Shown piece by piece: positions 22,635 to 35,342 of a DNA stretch of 64,000 nucleotides (position 1 is the stretch's first letter; the number at the start of each line of letters is the position of its first letter). Both the position numbers and the translations under genes were made by a program. A model generated the notes under the pieces. That model saw nothing but the letters and a program-made list of their open reading frames with translations. It searched no databases and was not told where the DNA came from. The stretch covers positions 36,547,873-36,611,872 of the forward strand of contig NC_134019.1 of the NCBI RefSeq assembly GCF_040712315.1. Reading direction: 5' to 3'. Origin of the DNA: Castanea sativa (taxonomy: Eukaryota > Streptophyta > Magnoliopsida > Fagales > Fagaceae).

Positions 22635-22770
22635 AAGAGTTGGATTCGGTCCTTCGGATATAAAGTCCAGTTTGGGCTGTAATTGTATAATGCCCTATCA
22701 TAATGGGCTCTTTATCAACCCAAAAACAAAAAAGTACATATTGGGCTCTATGCTCTGCCATGAATTGGCC
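22635..22770 (-). promoter_or_regulatory. Displaced promoter remnant of kelch copy 2
   Basis: TAATGGGCTCTTTATCAACC and CTGCCATGAATTGGCC are the complement of sequence just upstream of kelch copy 1. It is separated from kelch copy 2 by about 1.2 kb of inserted DNA, so the promoter is detached from its gene. Confidence 0.6.
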
Positions 22771-23163
22771 TTATGGGCTCCTAAACTCTCTGCAATCCCA
22801 TCAAAGTACCAGTAACTTGCTTATTTTTACTTTATTTTGTATTTTAGTATTATGCATGTGCGATGCACTGCTTAATCAAAATTTATATGTAAATAGTATT
22901 TTTTATTAATTTACTTAAAATTAGATAATAGAATAGATTAAATAAATAAATAAATATTTTACGTTTAAGTTATCTCTATATATTAAGAGGATTCAAAAAG
23001 TTAATTATGAATTCAAAAAAGTCAAAAATATCTCTAATTTAATCAAATAATCTTTATTCTTGAAAAAAAAAAGGATTAAAATTGTAATTCAAGAAAATTT
23101 TAAAAAAAACATATCAAAGAAAAAAAATTCTAAAAATTAGCACACCCTCTATTTAAATAGAGA

Positions 23164-23357
23164 AATGATATGTCCACAACATTTTTATAATATATTTATA
23201 ACAAATCATAAGTGGCAAGTTGTTACTGGTTGTTATTGTTGGGTTAAAAAAGTAATGTCAGTGCTAAATTTAAATTTGAACCAATGGTCCAATAACAACT
23301 AACCACCTATGATTTATTTTGAAACTATTGTAAAAATATTGTGAACATAGCACTTCT
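23164..23357. mobile_element. Palindromic MITE, copy 3
   Basis: The ends ATGATATGTCCACAACATTT and, inverted, AAGTGCTATGTTCACAATAT enclose inverted GGTTGTTATTG and CAATAACAACTAACC. It is the best preserved of three copies (others at 3485-3665 and 5060-5205). Confidence 0.6.
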
Positions 23358-23745
23358 CATTTAAATATATTTCACCCATGTTTAATACATTTTTTTCCCT
23401 AAAAACTAGCACATATTAATCACCATATATTAAGACGACTGAAAAAGTTAGTTATGGTTTTAAAAAATGTCAAAAATACCCATAATCTAATTAGATAATT
23501 TTTATTCTTAAAAAAATAAAAAATATGGTTAAAATTTTAATTTAACAAAATTCAAAAACAAAAAAAAAATACTAGAGAAAATTTTTTCCTAAGAATTATC
23601 ACACTTCCCCTCAAAAAAAAAAAAAAAAAAAAGGAATTATCACACTTTTTATTTAAATATATCTCACACAAGTTTAATACATTTTCCCCCCTAAAAACTA
23701 GTATAATAAATTCAGATTTTGTGAAACTAATGAGGCATTATGAAA

Positions 23746-23748
<3 letters not shown>

Positions 23749-23834
<86 letters not shown>
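23749..23834. repeat. (AT)n microsatellite, ~86 bp
   Basis: This is an uninterrupted AT dinucleotide run. Confidence 0.95.
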
Positions 23835-23840
<6 letters not shown>

Positions 23841-25284
23841 AGTAATAACTTATTAAAAGAGTGCAATAAATATGTTTGTTTGAAAAATGCATAAGATGAT
23901 TTATTCTTTTTTTCCATATATTATTTTTGTCAATATCATGGAACAAAATTTTTATGTTTTTCTTCAAACTTATGTGGATTTGAATTTTTCATTTATTTTT
24001 TTGCAAAATTTGTCATTATTTAATATACATATATTTTTGTTTTTTGTTTTTTTTTTGGGTTACTTTATCCCTTTTTTTTTTATGTTATCTAAATTAGATT
24101 TTTTTAATTAAGTTTACGTTAATGTTAATACATATTGGCTATCGTTTGATACTTTATCCACACACCAAAAAAAAATTAACATTTAAATTAGGCTAAAAGT
24201 AAAATTGTTACTTTATAAAAAAAATTGATACAATACTTATTGTTACTTTATCCAAATAAGTCAATAAGAACAAATAGAATTAGAGTCTTACTTAAACTTG
24301 TTTATTAAATGGATAAGATGAAGATTTTAAATTGTAATCAAATTAAAAAAATTTATCAACTTGGAAATTATAGGAGAAGAAAAATTATATATATTTTTTT
24401 AAAATCTAAAAATCTTTAAAAATTCTACAATTAAAGATGCATTAGAACGTGTAGTGTAGTAATTAAACAAAATTTGTTGTTTTTTTATAATACACTAAAC
24501 ATAAAAATAAGGATTAGATGAAGAATTTGGATTGTATTCAAATTAAGATTAAATAAGGATTAGATGGATTATATAAAGAATTTGGATTGTAATCAAATTA
24601 TGATTTTATCAACTTAGAGATTATAGGAGAAGAAAAATTATATATGTTTTAAATACAAAAATCTAAAAAAAAAATATATTGCAATTTGGTGAAGCCACAT
24701 GACACAACCACTACGTCTACGTCCAACTTTTATTACATAGTATATGATTTTGTCTTCAATTTTAGCCCTTGATTTTTTAAGCTATCTATCTTCATAGTGC
24801 TTAGAAATGAATTGAGAATTTGGAAAATTTGTGTGTTTATTGTGTTTTCTTGCTTGTTTTTTCATTTCTTGTAGGACTAAAGGTTTTTTTTTATTAATAC
24901 TAACTTACTAAGCAAACCTCTAGTACAACACATAAGCTGCAGCAAAGTTGTGCCTTAGCCCCCAAATTAGGTATTTCAGTCTCACTCTCTCTCATTTGAG
25001 CAACAAGTAGGCTAAGAGTTCTATCATCTCACTTTTTCAATTCCTTTGTACTATCCAAAATAGAGAACTTTCTGCCTCTATCTTTCTCTCTTTCTCTATT
25101 TCAATAATGACCCATGTGCATTGTGTAGTATGTTAGTCCATTGAAAGATATTTTCTCTACAATAAAAAATAAAATAAAAAATCTAGTGGATCAAATAGGT
25201 CCAAAATTACAATTTGGATACAAATTTTCACCCACGTTTTCTCGACTATTATAAGCATGACTTTTGTAAAGTTACACTAAGTGT

Positions 25285-25470
25285 AACTTGAACCCATTTC
25301 AACTAGTAAAGTCTTTGAGTATCAGTCGGTCGCCTTGTAGCCAGTGTCTAGCTCAGGTTCGAAGATTGACTAAAAGACCGTTGAATAAGAAATTAGGAGT
25401 TTTCCTACACTAAAAACTAATTGGTGTCTTGATCTGATGATAAATAGCACAATTATAAGTAGATGTCATA
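25285..25470 (+). mobile_element. tRNA-derived SINE, copy 2
   Basis: CAACTAGTAAAGTCTTTGAG, CTCAGGTTCGAAGATTG (B-box-like) and CTAATTGGTGTCTTGATCTG followed by ATGATAAATA match the SINE family seen at 7366-7500 and 34326-34432. A second, nested tRNA-like piece may be present around GCCAGTGTCTAGC. Confidence 0.55.
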
Positions 25471-25526
25471 AGTTAAAAGTCTAAAATAACAAAAAAAAAT
25501 TTATAAAAAAAAAAACTTGCACCCAT

Positions 25527-25528
<2 letters not shown>

Positions 25529-25621
<93 letters not shown>
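25529..25621. repeat. (TA)n(GA)n microsatellite
   Basis: About 28 bases of TA are followed by about 64 bases of GA. Confidence 0.95.
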
Positions 25622-25625
<4 letters not shown>

Positions 25626-26937
25626 CATGGATCATCACCTTTATTTCATACGTGGATCATATAATTACCAAAGATGGTGTCAAAGTAATTAACCCTATTA
25701 AGTTAATGAGTTTGGAAATGTGTAAGAGCATTCGACTGGTGGAGGCAAATTGCTAAAATGCTAAATTTATCAACCAAATATAACAAAATGCTCCTGCATC
25801 AATGGAGGAAAAGCCAACATTTTTTGTTGTTAAGTTACAGTGTACAACCATCTTTGCATGTGCACTATATGTAGCTCAGATGTTAAACAAAAAAAAACAA
25901 TATTACATTAGGTCCTCCACTGTAGCTCAGATAATTAAAATTTTTTTTCTCTTCCTTTCTTATTTTCTCGTCACACGCCTCCTCTCTCTTCTCATCCTCC
26001 ATTGTAGCTCAGACTTTTTGTTTATATTATCTTATTGTATTGAATGCTAAAATAAAACCACTGATGTTTAATATTTTGTAAAGTGGGGTGGTAAAATAGA
26101 TAAAAATATTATTTTGTGGTGTCAAATTACTAAATTTTTACCACCACCAATATTGATGCTCGTAATTTTGGATTGTGAAACCCTTTTTACATTGTGGTGG
26201 GATCATAAGAGCATTCCCATCAAAGCTTCTAAAAAGTTATCATTTACCAACTCAAAAATCAATTTTATAACATATAACACATCACTTTACAATATCTCTT
26301 ACATCTAAACTTCTATTTTTTTTAACACTTCATTTAAATATTCTTTCTTTATTATTTTTTATTCATTTTGTACTCTTCCTCTCTCTCCTCTGTCTCTCTC
26401 TTTCTCAACCCAACTATTCTCAGCACCGCCGGCCTCCACATCCACTCCCCCATACCACATCCACCTACCATCACCGCCACCAGCCACCAGCCAGATCCAC
26501 CGCAACCACAAACAACAGCAGAGAAAAAAAAAACTCCACATCCACATCCACCGTCGAACAAAAAAAAAATTAACAACAATTGGACCAAATCAACATCAAC
26601 ATCCACCCACCACACCCTTCACATCCACATCCACATCCAATCAACAGCAGGAAAAAAAAATCAAAATCAAAATCAAAATCAAAATCAATTGGACCAAATT
26701 ATGGATCTTCTAGAGAAGACCAAGGAACACGAGTGACCCAGGAACACGATCCGCATCGGTGACCCACAAACATGATCCACTACCACAAGCCGACCCAACA
26801 GCAATCAGACCGTTGGTGACCCAGGAACACGACTCACGACCGTCGGTGACCCAAAATCAAAATCAAAATCACTACCCACGACCCAGTAACACCGCACCGT
26901 GACCATCAGACCACAACGGACCATCAAACCATCAAAC
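25622..26937. other. Unit B right edge and the repeat-rich host of the hAT insertion
   Basis: About 25622-25720 is the direct-orientation counterpart of 5525-5670. After it come GAGCATT-starting, MITE-like stretches (25728 and 26209 onward). From 26400 the DNA is C/A-rich with repeated CCACATCC and AAAATC units, which produce low-complexity open frames on both strands that I do not call genes. Confidence 0.5.
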
Positions 26938-27419
26938 CAAAGGCGACGCTACGTGCAAGTCAGGGTGTTCCTAGGAACACCCTGACCCAAAAAAAAACTT
27001 GAAAATTTTTTTTTTAATTTTTTATATTTTCTCTATAGTAGGAACACCCTTAATCACAGAATTAGGAACACCCTCAAATTAAAATAATAAAAAAAATTAT
27101 ATGTTCTACTTTCAAGCCAAAAAAAAAAAGCCCAAAAAAAATTTTGAACTAAAATCTAAAAAAACAAAAATTGTAACAGAGCCAAGCCCATTGCAAGCCC
27201 ACGGTAAGCCCAACAGATTATAGAGGTAGGTGTAGCAAACCCACGGATTCTCCACAAAAAAACAAAAAAAAACAAAACAAAACAAAACAAAGCAACGCCT
27301 CAGTCAGTCAGTCCCTAAAGGTCTAAATCAGAAATCACTAAAGGCATTATCAAAAAAAAAAAAAAAAAACCACTAAAGGCCTAAAGCAAACCTAAACTCA
27401 GTCCCTCAGTCAAAGCAAC

Positions 27420-27800
27420 GCCGCTAGAGCTTAAGCCAACAGATGGAGATCGGATCAGTCATAGCTCGCTCGTTGGAGATCGGATCATCACAGCTCGCTC
27501 GTTAGATCAGATCGGATCAGTCCAGATTGCCGTTGTCGCTCGCTCGCCCCTCCGCGTCATCGCCGCTCGTTCGCCCCTCCGGCCTCTGCGTCGTCATCGT
27601 CACAGCTCGCTCACTCGCCCCTCCGCGGTGTCGTCGTCGCTCGTCGCTAACCCTCATCAGACTATCGGAGGACGGAGATCAACAGATCACTCGTCGCGGC
27701 GTCGCCTCGTCATTGCCTCATCCTTCAGGCCTTCCTGCTCGGCTACTCCGGTGCTCCCTCCCTCAAGGTACTTCTCTCTCTTTTTCTCTCTGACTCTCTG
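27420..27800 (+). promoter_or_regulatory. CpG-rich leader of the hAT element
   Basis: This is the most GC- and CpG-rich stretch in an otherwise AT-rich window, with repeated GCTCGCTCG and GGAGATCGGATCA words. It runs into CTCAAGGTACTTCTC, a plausible 5' splice site followed by a CT-rich intron. It lies upstream of the transposase ATG at 28576 and probably held its promoter and first untranslated exon. The 88- and 81-codon frames here look non-coding. Confidence 0.45.
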
Positions 27801-28575
27801 TCTCTCACTCTCTCTCTCTCTCTCTTTATTCTTTATCTTTAATAAGACTAACTCTCTCTCTTTACTCTTTTGATTCTTGAACTGTGAGTTTGTCTGTGAT
27901 TGGCTCATTTTGGCCGAACTTTATCTTTAAGTCTTTAACTTTATTAATTTTTTGTCTGTTTTTGACTTTTTGAATTTGGCTTTTATCAGTTTATCTTATT
28001 CGTTGGTGTTGATGTTGGTGTTGGTGTTGGTGTGTGTAGTGTGTTGGTGTTGGTCTCTATATTAATTATCTTTTAGAGTAACGTGTGATTGTGAAATTTT
28101 CTGTTTGGCAGGGGCATCAAGCATGAGGCGTGCTTGTGTTGTGTGTTGAGTGGGGTGGGGTAGATGGGCACATGGGGGGGCCGGGCTGCACATTACACTA
28201 CTTTAGTGCTTTAATTACTGTGCTGCCCATGGGATGTGTAATGTGCACATTAGTGGCTCCTTTAGTGTAAACAATATAACAAATTAAAGCAATATAATTA
28301 ATGACAAATAAATTAAAGCAATATCGTTTATTGTTAGGCTAAACAACAATAATTAAAGCAACATAATTAACCAATACATTATAAAAGAAAAACAAATTAA
28401 ATTATGTTAAGATAAACAATAATTAATAATTTTATAATTAATGAAACAACAATATAACAAATTATAGTTTATAAAAGACAAACAAATTAATGAAACAACT
28501 AAACAACAATAATTAATAATTTTATTAATATTTCAAATGAACTTATAGTTTATTGTTTATTCTTTTGCTAGAATT

Positions 28576-30938
28576 ATGGACAAATATTTGATAAGAAAAC
28601 CGCGTACCCAAGATTCATCTCCTATGCAAGATTCATCTCCTGTGCAAGATTCATCTTCATCTTCTAAGCGAATTCGTGTTGACTTTAACTTAGAAAATCT
28701 TCCTTTAGATCCTAGTCTACGACAAAAGATATCATATTATCATCGTAATAATCATGATGAAATAAGAAGACATTATTTAACAAAAGGCCCTTGTCAACTT
28801 GTTCATGAGTTCCTTGTATCAAATTTTTCTAGAAAGCCCCGTCGATTTAGATCCGACTGGTATGTAGGTAGAAAATGGTTCGAATATAGTATAGACAAGG
28901 ATGCAGCATTTTGTTTTTATTTCTACCTATTTGGGCAAGATGTTGGTAAGCAAGGAGGAGGTGAGACTTTTGTAACGAAGGGATTCAAACTTTGGAATCA
29001 GCTTGTGAAGTTAGATTCCCATGTTGGAGAAGTTAATAGTGCTCATAACCAAGCTGTCAAGAAGGGTGAAGATCTACTGAAGGAAAAGCAACACATTCAA
29101 AATGTTTTTGTTAAGCAATCAAATCAAGAAAATTTTGAATATCAGGTTCAATTAAATGCAATAATTGATTGCATAAGATTCCTTTTATGTCGAGGATTAG
29201 CTTTTCGTGGTCACGATGAATCTCAAGGTTCAAGTGATAAAGGAAATTTCCTTCAGCTTCTACAATTTTTGGGGGATCACAATAAATCTATCAAAGAAGT
29301 GTTGCAAAATGCTTCGAAAAATTGCAAGCTTACCCACTCTGATATTCAAAAAGACATTATGAATGCAATTGCACGTGAAACATCCAAAGTCATCATCAAG
29401 GATCTTGACAATGGGTTCTTTTTAATATTAGTTGATGAGTCACGTGATATCTCAGTGAAAGAACAAATGACTCTTGTTCTTCGTTATGTGAACAAAAAAG
29501 GAATTATTATAAAGCGGTTCCTTGGTATTGTACATGTAGCAAGTACCACCGCTTTGTCACTCAAATATGCTATTGAATGTCTACTTTGTGAACATAATTT
29601 GAGTTAATCAAACCTACATGGGCCAGGTTATGACGGGGCTAGTAATATGCAAGGTGATATCAATGGTCTCAAAACTTTAATTTTGAAAGAGAATAAGTCA
29701 GCATTTTATGTCCATTTTTTTGTTCATCAACTTCAATTGACACTTGTTGCCGTTGCTAAAAATCACATTATCATTGCTGAATTTTTTTATGTGATTAGTA
29801 ATTTAGTAACTATTGTTGGAGGCTCTTGTAAGAGACGAGATGCTCTTCGAGATGCACAATTTGCCAAAATTAAAGAAGATTTAGAGAATGATGTACGTAG
29901 AAGTGGGCAATGTTTAAATCAAGAGACAAATCTTAAACGCCTTGATGATACACGTTGGGGATCATATTATTGGACTATTCTCAACTTGATTTTGATGTTC
30001 TCTGCTGTTATTGATATACTTGAGGTTATTGAAGAAGATGGCCTCTCCGACCAAAAAGTTGAAGCTCGATCTATTATGAGGCCAATTCTATCTTTTGAAT
30101 TTGTCTTTGCTCTACACTTGATGAAAAAAATTTTAGAGATCACAAATGAGTTGTCAATAGCATTGCAAAAAAAAAAAATCAGGATATAGTAAATGTTATG
30201 GATCTTGTTAAAGTGTCTAAGCAACGATTGCAAGTGATGAGAGATGATGAATGAGAATCTTTATTGACTGAAGTGTCTTCATTTTGTACTACACATGATA
30301 TTTCTATTTTGAACATGGATGAAATATTTATAGTTAGTGGGAGGCCACAACGCAACACTCAACAAAATACAAATTTACATCATTATCATGTTGAGCTATT
30401 CTACACAGTCATAGATATGCAACTTCAAGAGCTCAACAACCGTTTTTCTGAGGCGAATACCGATTTGCTACTTTGTATGGCTTGCTTGAATCCAAGTAAT
30501 TCATTTGTGGCTTTCGATAAGGAAAAGTTGATACGTCTAGCTAAGTTCTATCCCTTTGATTTTCTTGGGACAAATATTTTGGCACTTGACTCTCAACTTC
30601 AGAATTACATTTTTGATATGCGCAGCAATGACTTCTTTTTAGAGCTTCAAGGAGTTAGGGAACTTGCTGAAAAGTTAGTGAACACAAGGAAGCATGAGAC
30701 GTATCCATTAGTCTATTTGCTTGTGAAGTTAACTTTGACCCTTCCAGTTGCTACTGCAACAGTAGAAAGAAGTTTTTTAGCAATGAAATATATAAAGAAC
30801 GAACTGCGCAATTGAATGGGAGATCAGTGGATGAATGATTGCTTGGTTGTGTATATTGAAAAAGATGTAGCTTGTAGTATTGCTAATGAGACTATCATGC
30901 AACGATTTCAAAATATGAAAACTCGTAGAAAGCAATAA
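28576..30938 (+). pseudogene. hAT transposase (TTF zinc finger, DUF4371, hAT dimerisation), decayed
   Basis: It starts at ATG (MDKYLIRKP) with three QDSS repeats. It continues through a TTF-type zinc-finger region (SDWYVGRKWFEYS...AFCFYFYLFGQDVGKQGGGE, where one expected Cys reads Phe). The catalytic-core text is FFLILVDESRDISVKEQMTL, GYDGASNMQGDINGLKTL and LKRLDDTRWGSYYWTI. The C-terminal dimerisation motif is LPVATATVERSFLAMKYIKN. Breaks are TAA at 29605-29607 (same frame continues), a length change in the A-run near 30170-30180, TGA at 30252-30254 where a Trp is expected, and TGA at 30813-30815 where an Arg is expected. Coding homology ends at the TAA 30936-30938. It cannot make a full transposase. 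Confidence 0.9.
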
Positions 30939-31066
30939 TAAACTTTATGTATTTGCGTGTTTTTTGATTGTTGTTATTGTCAATATATAAAATTTTCTTT
31001 TTATTAGATTGTGTAATTTATGCTTGTTGAGGAATACCCTGAAAAAATTTCCTGGAGTCGCCACTG

Positions 31067-32221
31067 CATCAGACCATAGAACCCATGACCATCAGACCAC
31101 CATCGCCGGATCACATCCATAGAGAGGAAAGAGAAGAGAGAAGTGAGAAAAGAGAGGCGTTGTGAGAATAAAAAAGTTTTTTATTTTTTACAATCTAGCT
31201 ACAGTGAGTTGTTATTGATAATTTTTTAATAATTTTTTTAATAATTATGAGAAAGAGAAAAAAAATTTAAATTTTTTTTATATTTCTCATAAAAGTGATA
31301 TAAAAACTTTTCTAAAATGATTCATTGGCAAATACCTTAAGAGCATCAGATAATCGGACTCTAAATATTATGGAAGCTACTATTTATTCTCTTTGTTGTC
31401 CAATTGAAAAAAAAAAAAAAACCTCCTCAGCAAATTTCTCTTATGTGATTCCAATTTGTTGACCAAAAAGATATCAAGACTCTCAAAGGAAGAAAGCATA
31501 ATCATTGCTACCTACCCCTCATCATGTTGAAATTGTGTGCATATTGTCTACATTTTTGGACTACTTGTGTTCTAGAGCATGTAACAGCTACTCATTGATA
31601 AGAGTGAGATTTGTGTCCAGTGGTCAGTTCCACTGGATACATTAGGATACAGACACGTGTCCAAAATTGAACAAGTGTCCGCATCTCAACATGTCCAGTG
31701 AAATTGGCCACTGGACACAAGCCCCACCCCATTGATAAAGGGTCCTAATTATGCTCCTGAATACTCGTGGGATGCTTTTATTTTTTATTTGTTTTCTTTC
31801 TACGGGATTGCAGGTGTCTTTATTAGCTTTTATTTGTGATGTACAATTTCATATAACTATCTAAGCATCAAGAAGGGCATAATAAACGGCAAAATGCTTC
31901 GGAAAGTTGAAAATAAATGTAGATCCAAAGATTTATTTGAAAGTAATTATGTATTGACGATAATACGTGGACTACAGATTGATGGTTGGGAGAATCCAAA
32001 TTTTACAACTTATGCCAAATTTAAGTTAATTAAGCTAATTAATAGGTTCTCTCCTTTTCCTGCGTGTGTGTATTAAAATATTTATTATTCTAAAAAAAAA
32101 CTAATTAATAGGTTAAGCCCAATTGTTAATGTAATTTTAGAAACATTTTTAAGGTTGAAATGTACTCCAATAGAGATAGCTCAAGAATCATTTAAGGAAA
32201 AATTTTCAAGACTTTCCTGTA
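31067..32221. other. Left edge of unit C: non-coding DNA
   Basis: About 31460-31600 matches (inverted) 3216-3345 next to element A, and 31735-31760 resembles unit B near 11865. A small palindromic MITE is at 31609-31720. The DNA from 32099 onward carries the unit's AAGCCCAATTGTTAATG repeat. No gene is supported. Confidence 0.5.
31609..31720. mobile_element. Short palindromic MITE
   Basis: TTGTGTCCAGTGGTCAGTTC near the left and CACTGGACACAAG at the right are inverted, with GTATCCAGTGGAA-like text repeated inside. About 110 bp would fold into one hairpin. Confidence 0.55.
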
Positions 32222-32408
32222 AGAATAACGCTAGAAATACAAATTTTTTTACAAAAAATTTTACAAACTGCTGATGTGGTGAGTGATTATTAAAAAATGG
32301 AAAAATGATGTTAATAGTAGGCCTAGATGAAAACCAATAAGAAGTTGGACACATCAACATTTTGTAAAAATGTTATAAAATAGTTTATAACTATAACATT
32401 ACTCTTCT
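32222..32408. mobile_element. MITE in the unit C direct repeat
   Basis: It begins AAGAATAACGCTAGAAATAC and ends TATAACATTACTCTT, roughly inverted (AAGARTAAYGYTA). It interrupts CTTTC(C/T)TGTAA, which is continuous in unit B near 12772, so unit B serves as an empty site. Confidence 0.55.
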
Positions 32409-32681
32409 TGTAATATGTCAATTTTAAGCTAATTAAGAGATTAAGCCCAATTGTTAATGTAATTATAAAAACATTTTGAAGATTCAAATGTACTCCAATA
32501 GTGATAACTCAAGAATCATTCAAGGAAATATTTTCAAGACATTCTTGTAATTTTTTTTTTGCTTTAAATAGTTACAACATGCTGCTTACAGCACAATTCG
32601 AACAATTTCTTCCTTAAACCCCTAAGCAATTTATGCATAGAGAGATGTCAATTAAGTTACAAAGCTCTTAATTAGGCTTTC

Positions 32682-33452
32682 TGTAAGTGCACAATTGTAC
32701 CCGGACCCAAAAACAAGTGTTGGGCTCGGGCCCAATGAGCCTTATACAATAAAATTTGTAAAGTATGGATTTGAAATCTAGGTTCGGGAGGTTGGAAGTT
32801 TGATTAACAAGCTAGAGTGCCACTATCTGTGCAAATAGTAAACGAATATGACCAAGAGACCTCCTCGGACGTAAGTCGAGGACGATTTGTATATATATTC
32901 TCTTTCTATGCCAAAGTTTACAATTCTTAGTTCCTTTTTTTTTAGCAGAAAGTGTAGATGCCCCTTCTCTTTCCTCTCTCGTTTCCTTATATATTTATTC
33001 TTCACTGGTTCATCCACGTGTCATACAAATCTTCCCCTTGGATACTTGTCCCATCCACCACCTTCTTGAAGTCTTCAAATAATAACAGGGAGGCTGAATC
33101 CTACTGTTCATAGGTCATTTCCCCATTAATGCGGCCAGGGAGGTAGATGCAGGGCCTTTAATGTGGTGGTAGCAGCTTTTTCCTTAAATATTTCTCACAT
33201 GTCTCTGCTTCTAAAGGGTGCTTGGATCACCCTCTTACCTACTAGTTCTTCCAGAGTTCTGCTTCTAACCCATTTAGCAAGTCCCAGGGTCATTGCTGGA
33301 CCTATCCGAGGAGACACTCATCCTCGGACAACTCCTTGGACTACTATAATGCGGATTGACTTGTGGACCTAGAGGCCCTGATCAAATCAAACTGGTACTA
33401 GCCAATTAGGCCCAAAGCCCAAATATTTATTCAAGAGTTTTTACCCCCCACA
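32682..33452. mobile_element. Solo LTR, 771 bp
   Basis: It starts TGTAAGTGCACAATTGTACC and ends TTTTTACCCCCCACA. Flanks CTTTC and CTTAC agree at four of five positions. Unit B near 13170 runs straight through the site, so this is an insertion private to unit C. There is no internal region, hence a solo LTR. Family not determined. Confidence 0.75.
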
Positions 33453-33946
33453 CTTACCCTTTACTAGATTTACAATGTATGTTAAATTAAAGTTCATTTT
33501 TTAAACTAAATATAATTCACATAATTTGTCATTATAACTATCATGGTAATAACCTTCATTTGTTTTCTTCTATCTAATATGGTTCTGAGCTAAGCATGTT
33601 GCTTTATAAGGTGTATAATAATGTCAAACAAATGTACGTAAAGTCAATACACAACTCATTTCATCATGTTGTTTAACCCCATTGATTGTTACACTTAAAA
33701 AGAAAACTAAATAAATTTGGAGGATACAGTTTCTATTTTAGGGTAACTTATCTCACCATCAAACCGAATTTAGTGGAAAACTGCACCTCCTTAATTTGCT
33801 ACGTCCAATATTTAACTTATTTATTTTTTACCACCGCCCACCTTTGGTACGGTGGTCACTCCACAAGTATAAATACTTGTGAAGTGTGGGAAATAAGGGC
33901 CAGAGTTTAAGTTTTTAGGAAGGAGCTTCACATACATATACACTTA
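33453..33946. other. Unit C non-coding DNA
   Basis: It resumes the unit B match at TTACTAGATTTACAATGTATG (compare about 13178) and continues with AT-rich DNA. No gene is seen. Confidence 0.5.
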
Positions 33947-34207
33947 GAGGGCGTTTGGATTCAAGTCAGGCGTCCACGTCCGCGTTTTTGTTTTGTTTTT
34001 TTTTTTTTTTAACCCAGCCGCATAGATTGACTTTTCAGTGATGAACAGTGCACAAATGCACTGTTTACGGGTCCCACAAATTTCACTTTTCAGCAACTTT
34101 TTCATTAAAAATGGGTCCCACAGCACTATTCACACATTTAAAAATTATTTTACTACAGTGTTTTCAGTTTTCAGTTTCAGCAAAATAAGTTCTATCCAAA
34201 CAGATCC
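33947..34207. mobile_element. Tourist-like MITE, TTA target duplication
   Basis: The ends GAGGGCGTTTGGATTC and, inverted, GGATCTGTTTGGATAG have TTA on both sides (33944-33946, 34208-34210). It has the same family interior as 19935-20152, including GTCCCACA and ACTGTT words. Confidence 0.85.
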
Positions 34208-34325
34208 TTAGATTAAGTTAGAGTAAAAATTCTATCTTGTATAAAATAATAATAATAATAATAATTAATTTAAAAAAAAAACTTATTTATTTTTTTAAAG
34301 ATAATTTCAATATATGATGTTCACT

Positions 34326-34432
34326 TCTGATAATTGCATTTTATCATCAGATTAAGACACCAATTGATTTTTTTGTATAAGTGATGATTGAACCTCAAAT
34401 TTCTTATTCGATGATAAAAGACTTTATACCCA
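34326..34432 (-). mobile_element. tRNA-derived SINE, copy 3 (fragment)
   Basis: Read on the minus strand, it has TAAAGTCTTTTATCATCGAA, GAGGTTCAATCATCA (B-box-like) and CAATTGGTGTCTTAATCTGA, matching the other two SINE copies. Confidence 0.55.
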
Positions 34433-34755
34433 GAAAAGGAAATTAATCATTTAGGAAAAGTTTGGCTCTTCTCTGGCTAAATTCTTAATACATTAATTTA
34501 TCTATTAATTTACAACCGCATAGGAACCCACAAAGAATTTTTTTTTTTTTTTCAAAGACGTTGAAATTTGAAATTTCATGTCAACATTCAAAAATAAGCT
34601 CTTCATAAATATTCCCTCAAAAATAAAAAAGTTCTTCATGAATAGATTCTCATCATAAATAAAAAAAAAATTCATGAATATGGATCTATCTGAAACCAAC
34701 AATACAGAAAGGTTTTCTAATAAGCAGAAGGTTTGTAACATGAGTTATCACCACG

Positions 34756-35342
34756 CAGAGGCGGCTGCACATACACTTGGGGTTCAAATGAACCCACTTA
34801 CTTGAAAAAAAAAATTATTTATGGATTGGATTCAATTTAATTTACTAATTTAATTTACTCAAATATATTTTTCACACCTTGTTTTAAATCTTGCACACCC
34901 TGATTACATATTAGCTTATCCCGCAATCAAACAACTTAGTGTATTATTTGTGTATGGATGAGAGTGATTATGTGGGTTAATAATTATATAGTGCAAGTCG
35001 AGTTGAGTTTTGTCATTTAGTTTAAAATATTTTTATAAAAACAATGACAAATATATAACCACAATTGCATAAAAATAAAAATATTATACAAACTTAACAA
35101 AATAAAATGGTTACACTTACGTTGACAATAGATAATAACAACTAATAATAAACTATTATTAAACGATTTCAAAATATGAACATTCGTAGAAGGAAATTGT
35201 AAAACTTTATATATTTGTGTGTGTGTTTGTGTGTTTTTTTTTTTCAATAACTCAATATACTTAATTTCTTTTTTATATTAAATTTTGTTTAATTTAAATT
35301 TCTTAATAACCCCCCTAGAAAAAATTCATAAACCTGCCACTG
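34756..35342 (+). mobile_element. Non-autonomous hAT derivative, 587 bp
   Basis: The ends CAGAGGCGGCTGCACATAC and, inverted, CAGTGGCAGGTTTATGAA resemble the 4.1 kb hAT element. The right half retains its transposase tail (AACGATTTCAAAATATGAA at 35162), which supports origin by internal deletion of a related element. Flanks TCACCACG and TCTTCATG match at five of eight bases, so it is old. Unit B is uninterrupted at the matching place near 13700. Confidence 0.75.

Larger units (their letters stand above)
22771..25280. other. AT-rich repeat-dense intergenic DNA
   Basis: No gene is seen. The stretch holds two related blocks (about 22975-23160 and 23418-23700), each with TATATTAAGA and GTCAAAAATA, that resemble tandem Helitron left-end pieces. 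It also holds a MITE (23164-23357), an (AT)n tract (23749-23834) and a three-part imperfect repeat at 24305-24670 (GAAGAATTTGGATTGTA, TTATAGGAGAAGAAAAATTA). Confidence 0.45.
26938..31066 (+). mobile_element. hAT transposon (zinc-finger MYM/DUF4371 type), 4,129 bp
   Basis: The ends CAAAGGCGACGCTACGTGC and, inverted, CAGTGGCGACTCCAGGAAA are hAT-like. The 8-bp flanks CATCAAAC (26930-26937) and CATCAGAC (31067-31074) agree at seven of eight positions. Inside are a CpG-rich leader, a CAAG/GTACTT donor near 27769, an AT-rich intron-like stretch and a decayed transposase. Next to the left end, AGGGTGTTCCTAGGAACACC is palindromic. A short relative is at 34756-35342. Confidence 0.85.

Noticed and set aside
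26352..26762. Overlapping 60-122-codon frames on both strands
   Set aside because: They come from CCACATCC and AAAATC repeats; low-complexity His/Pro/Asn or Trp/Gly/Val peptides with no domain.
27527..27873. GC-rich 81-88-codon frames
   Set aside because: They overlap in several frames, cross a likely splice donor, and share no similarity with the transposase; treated as untranslated leader.
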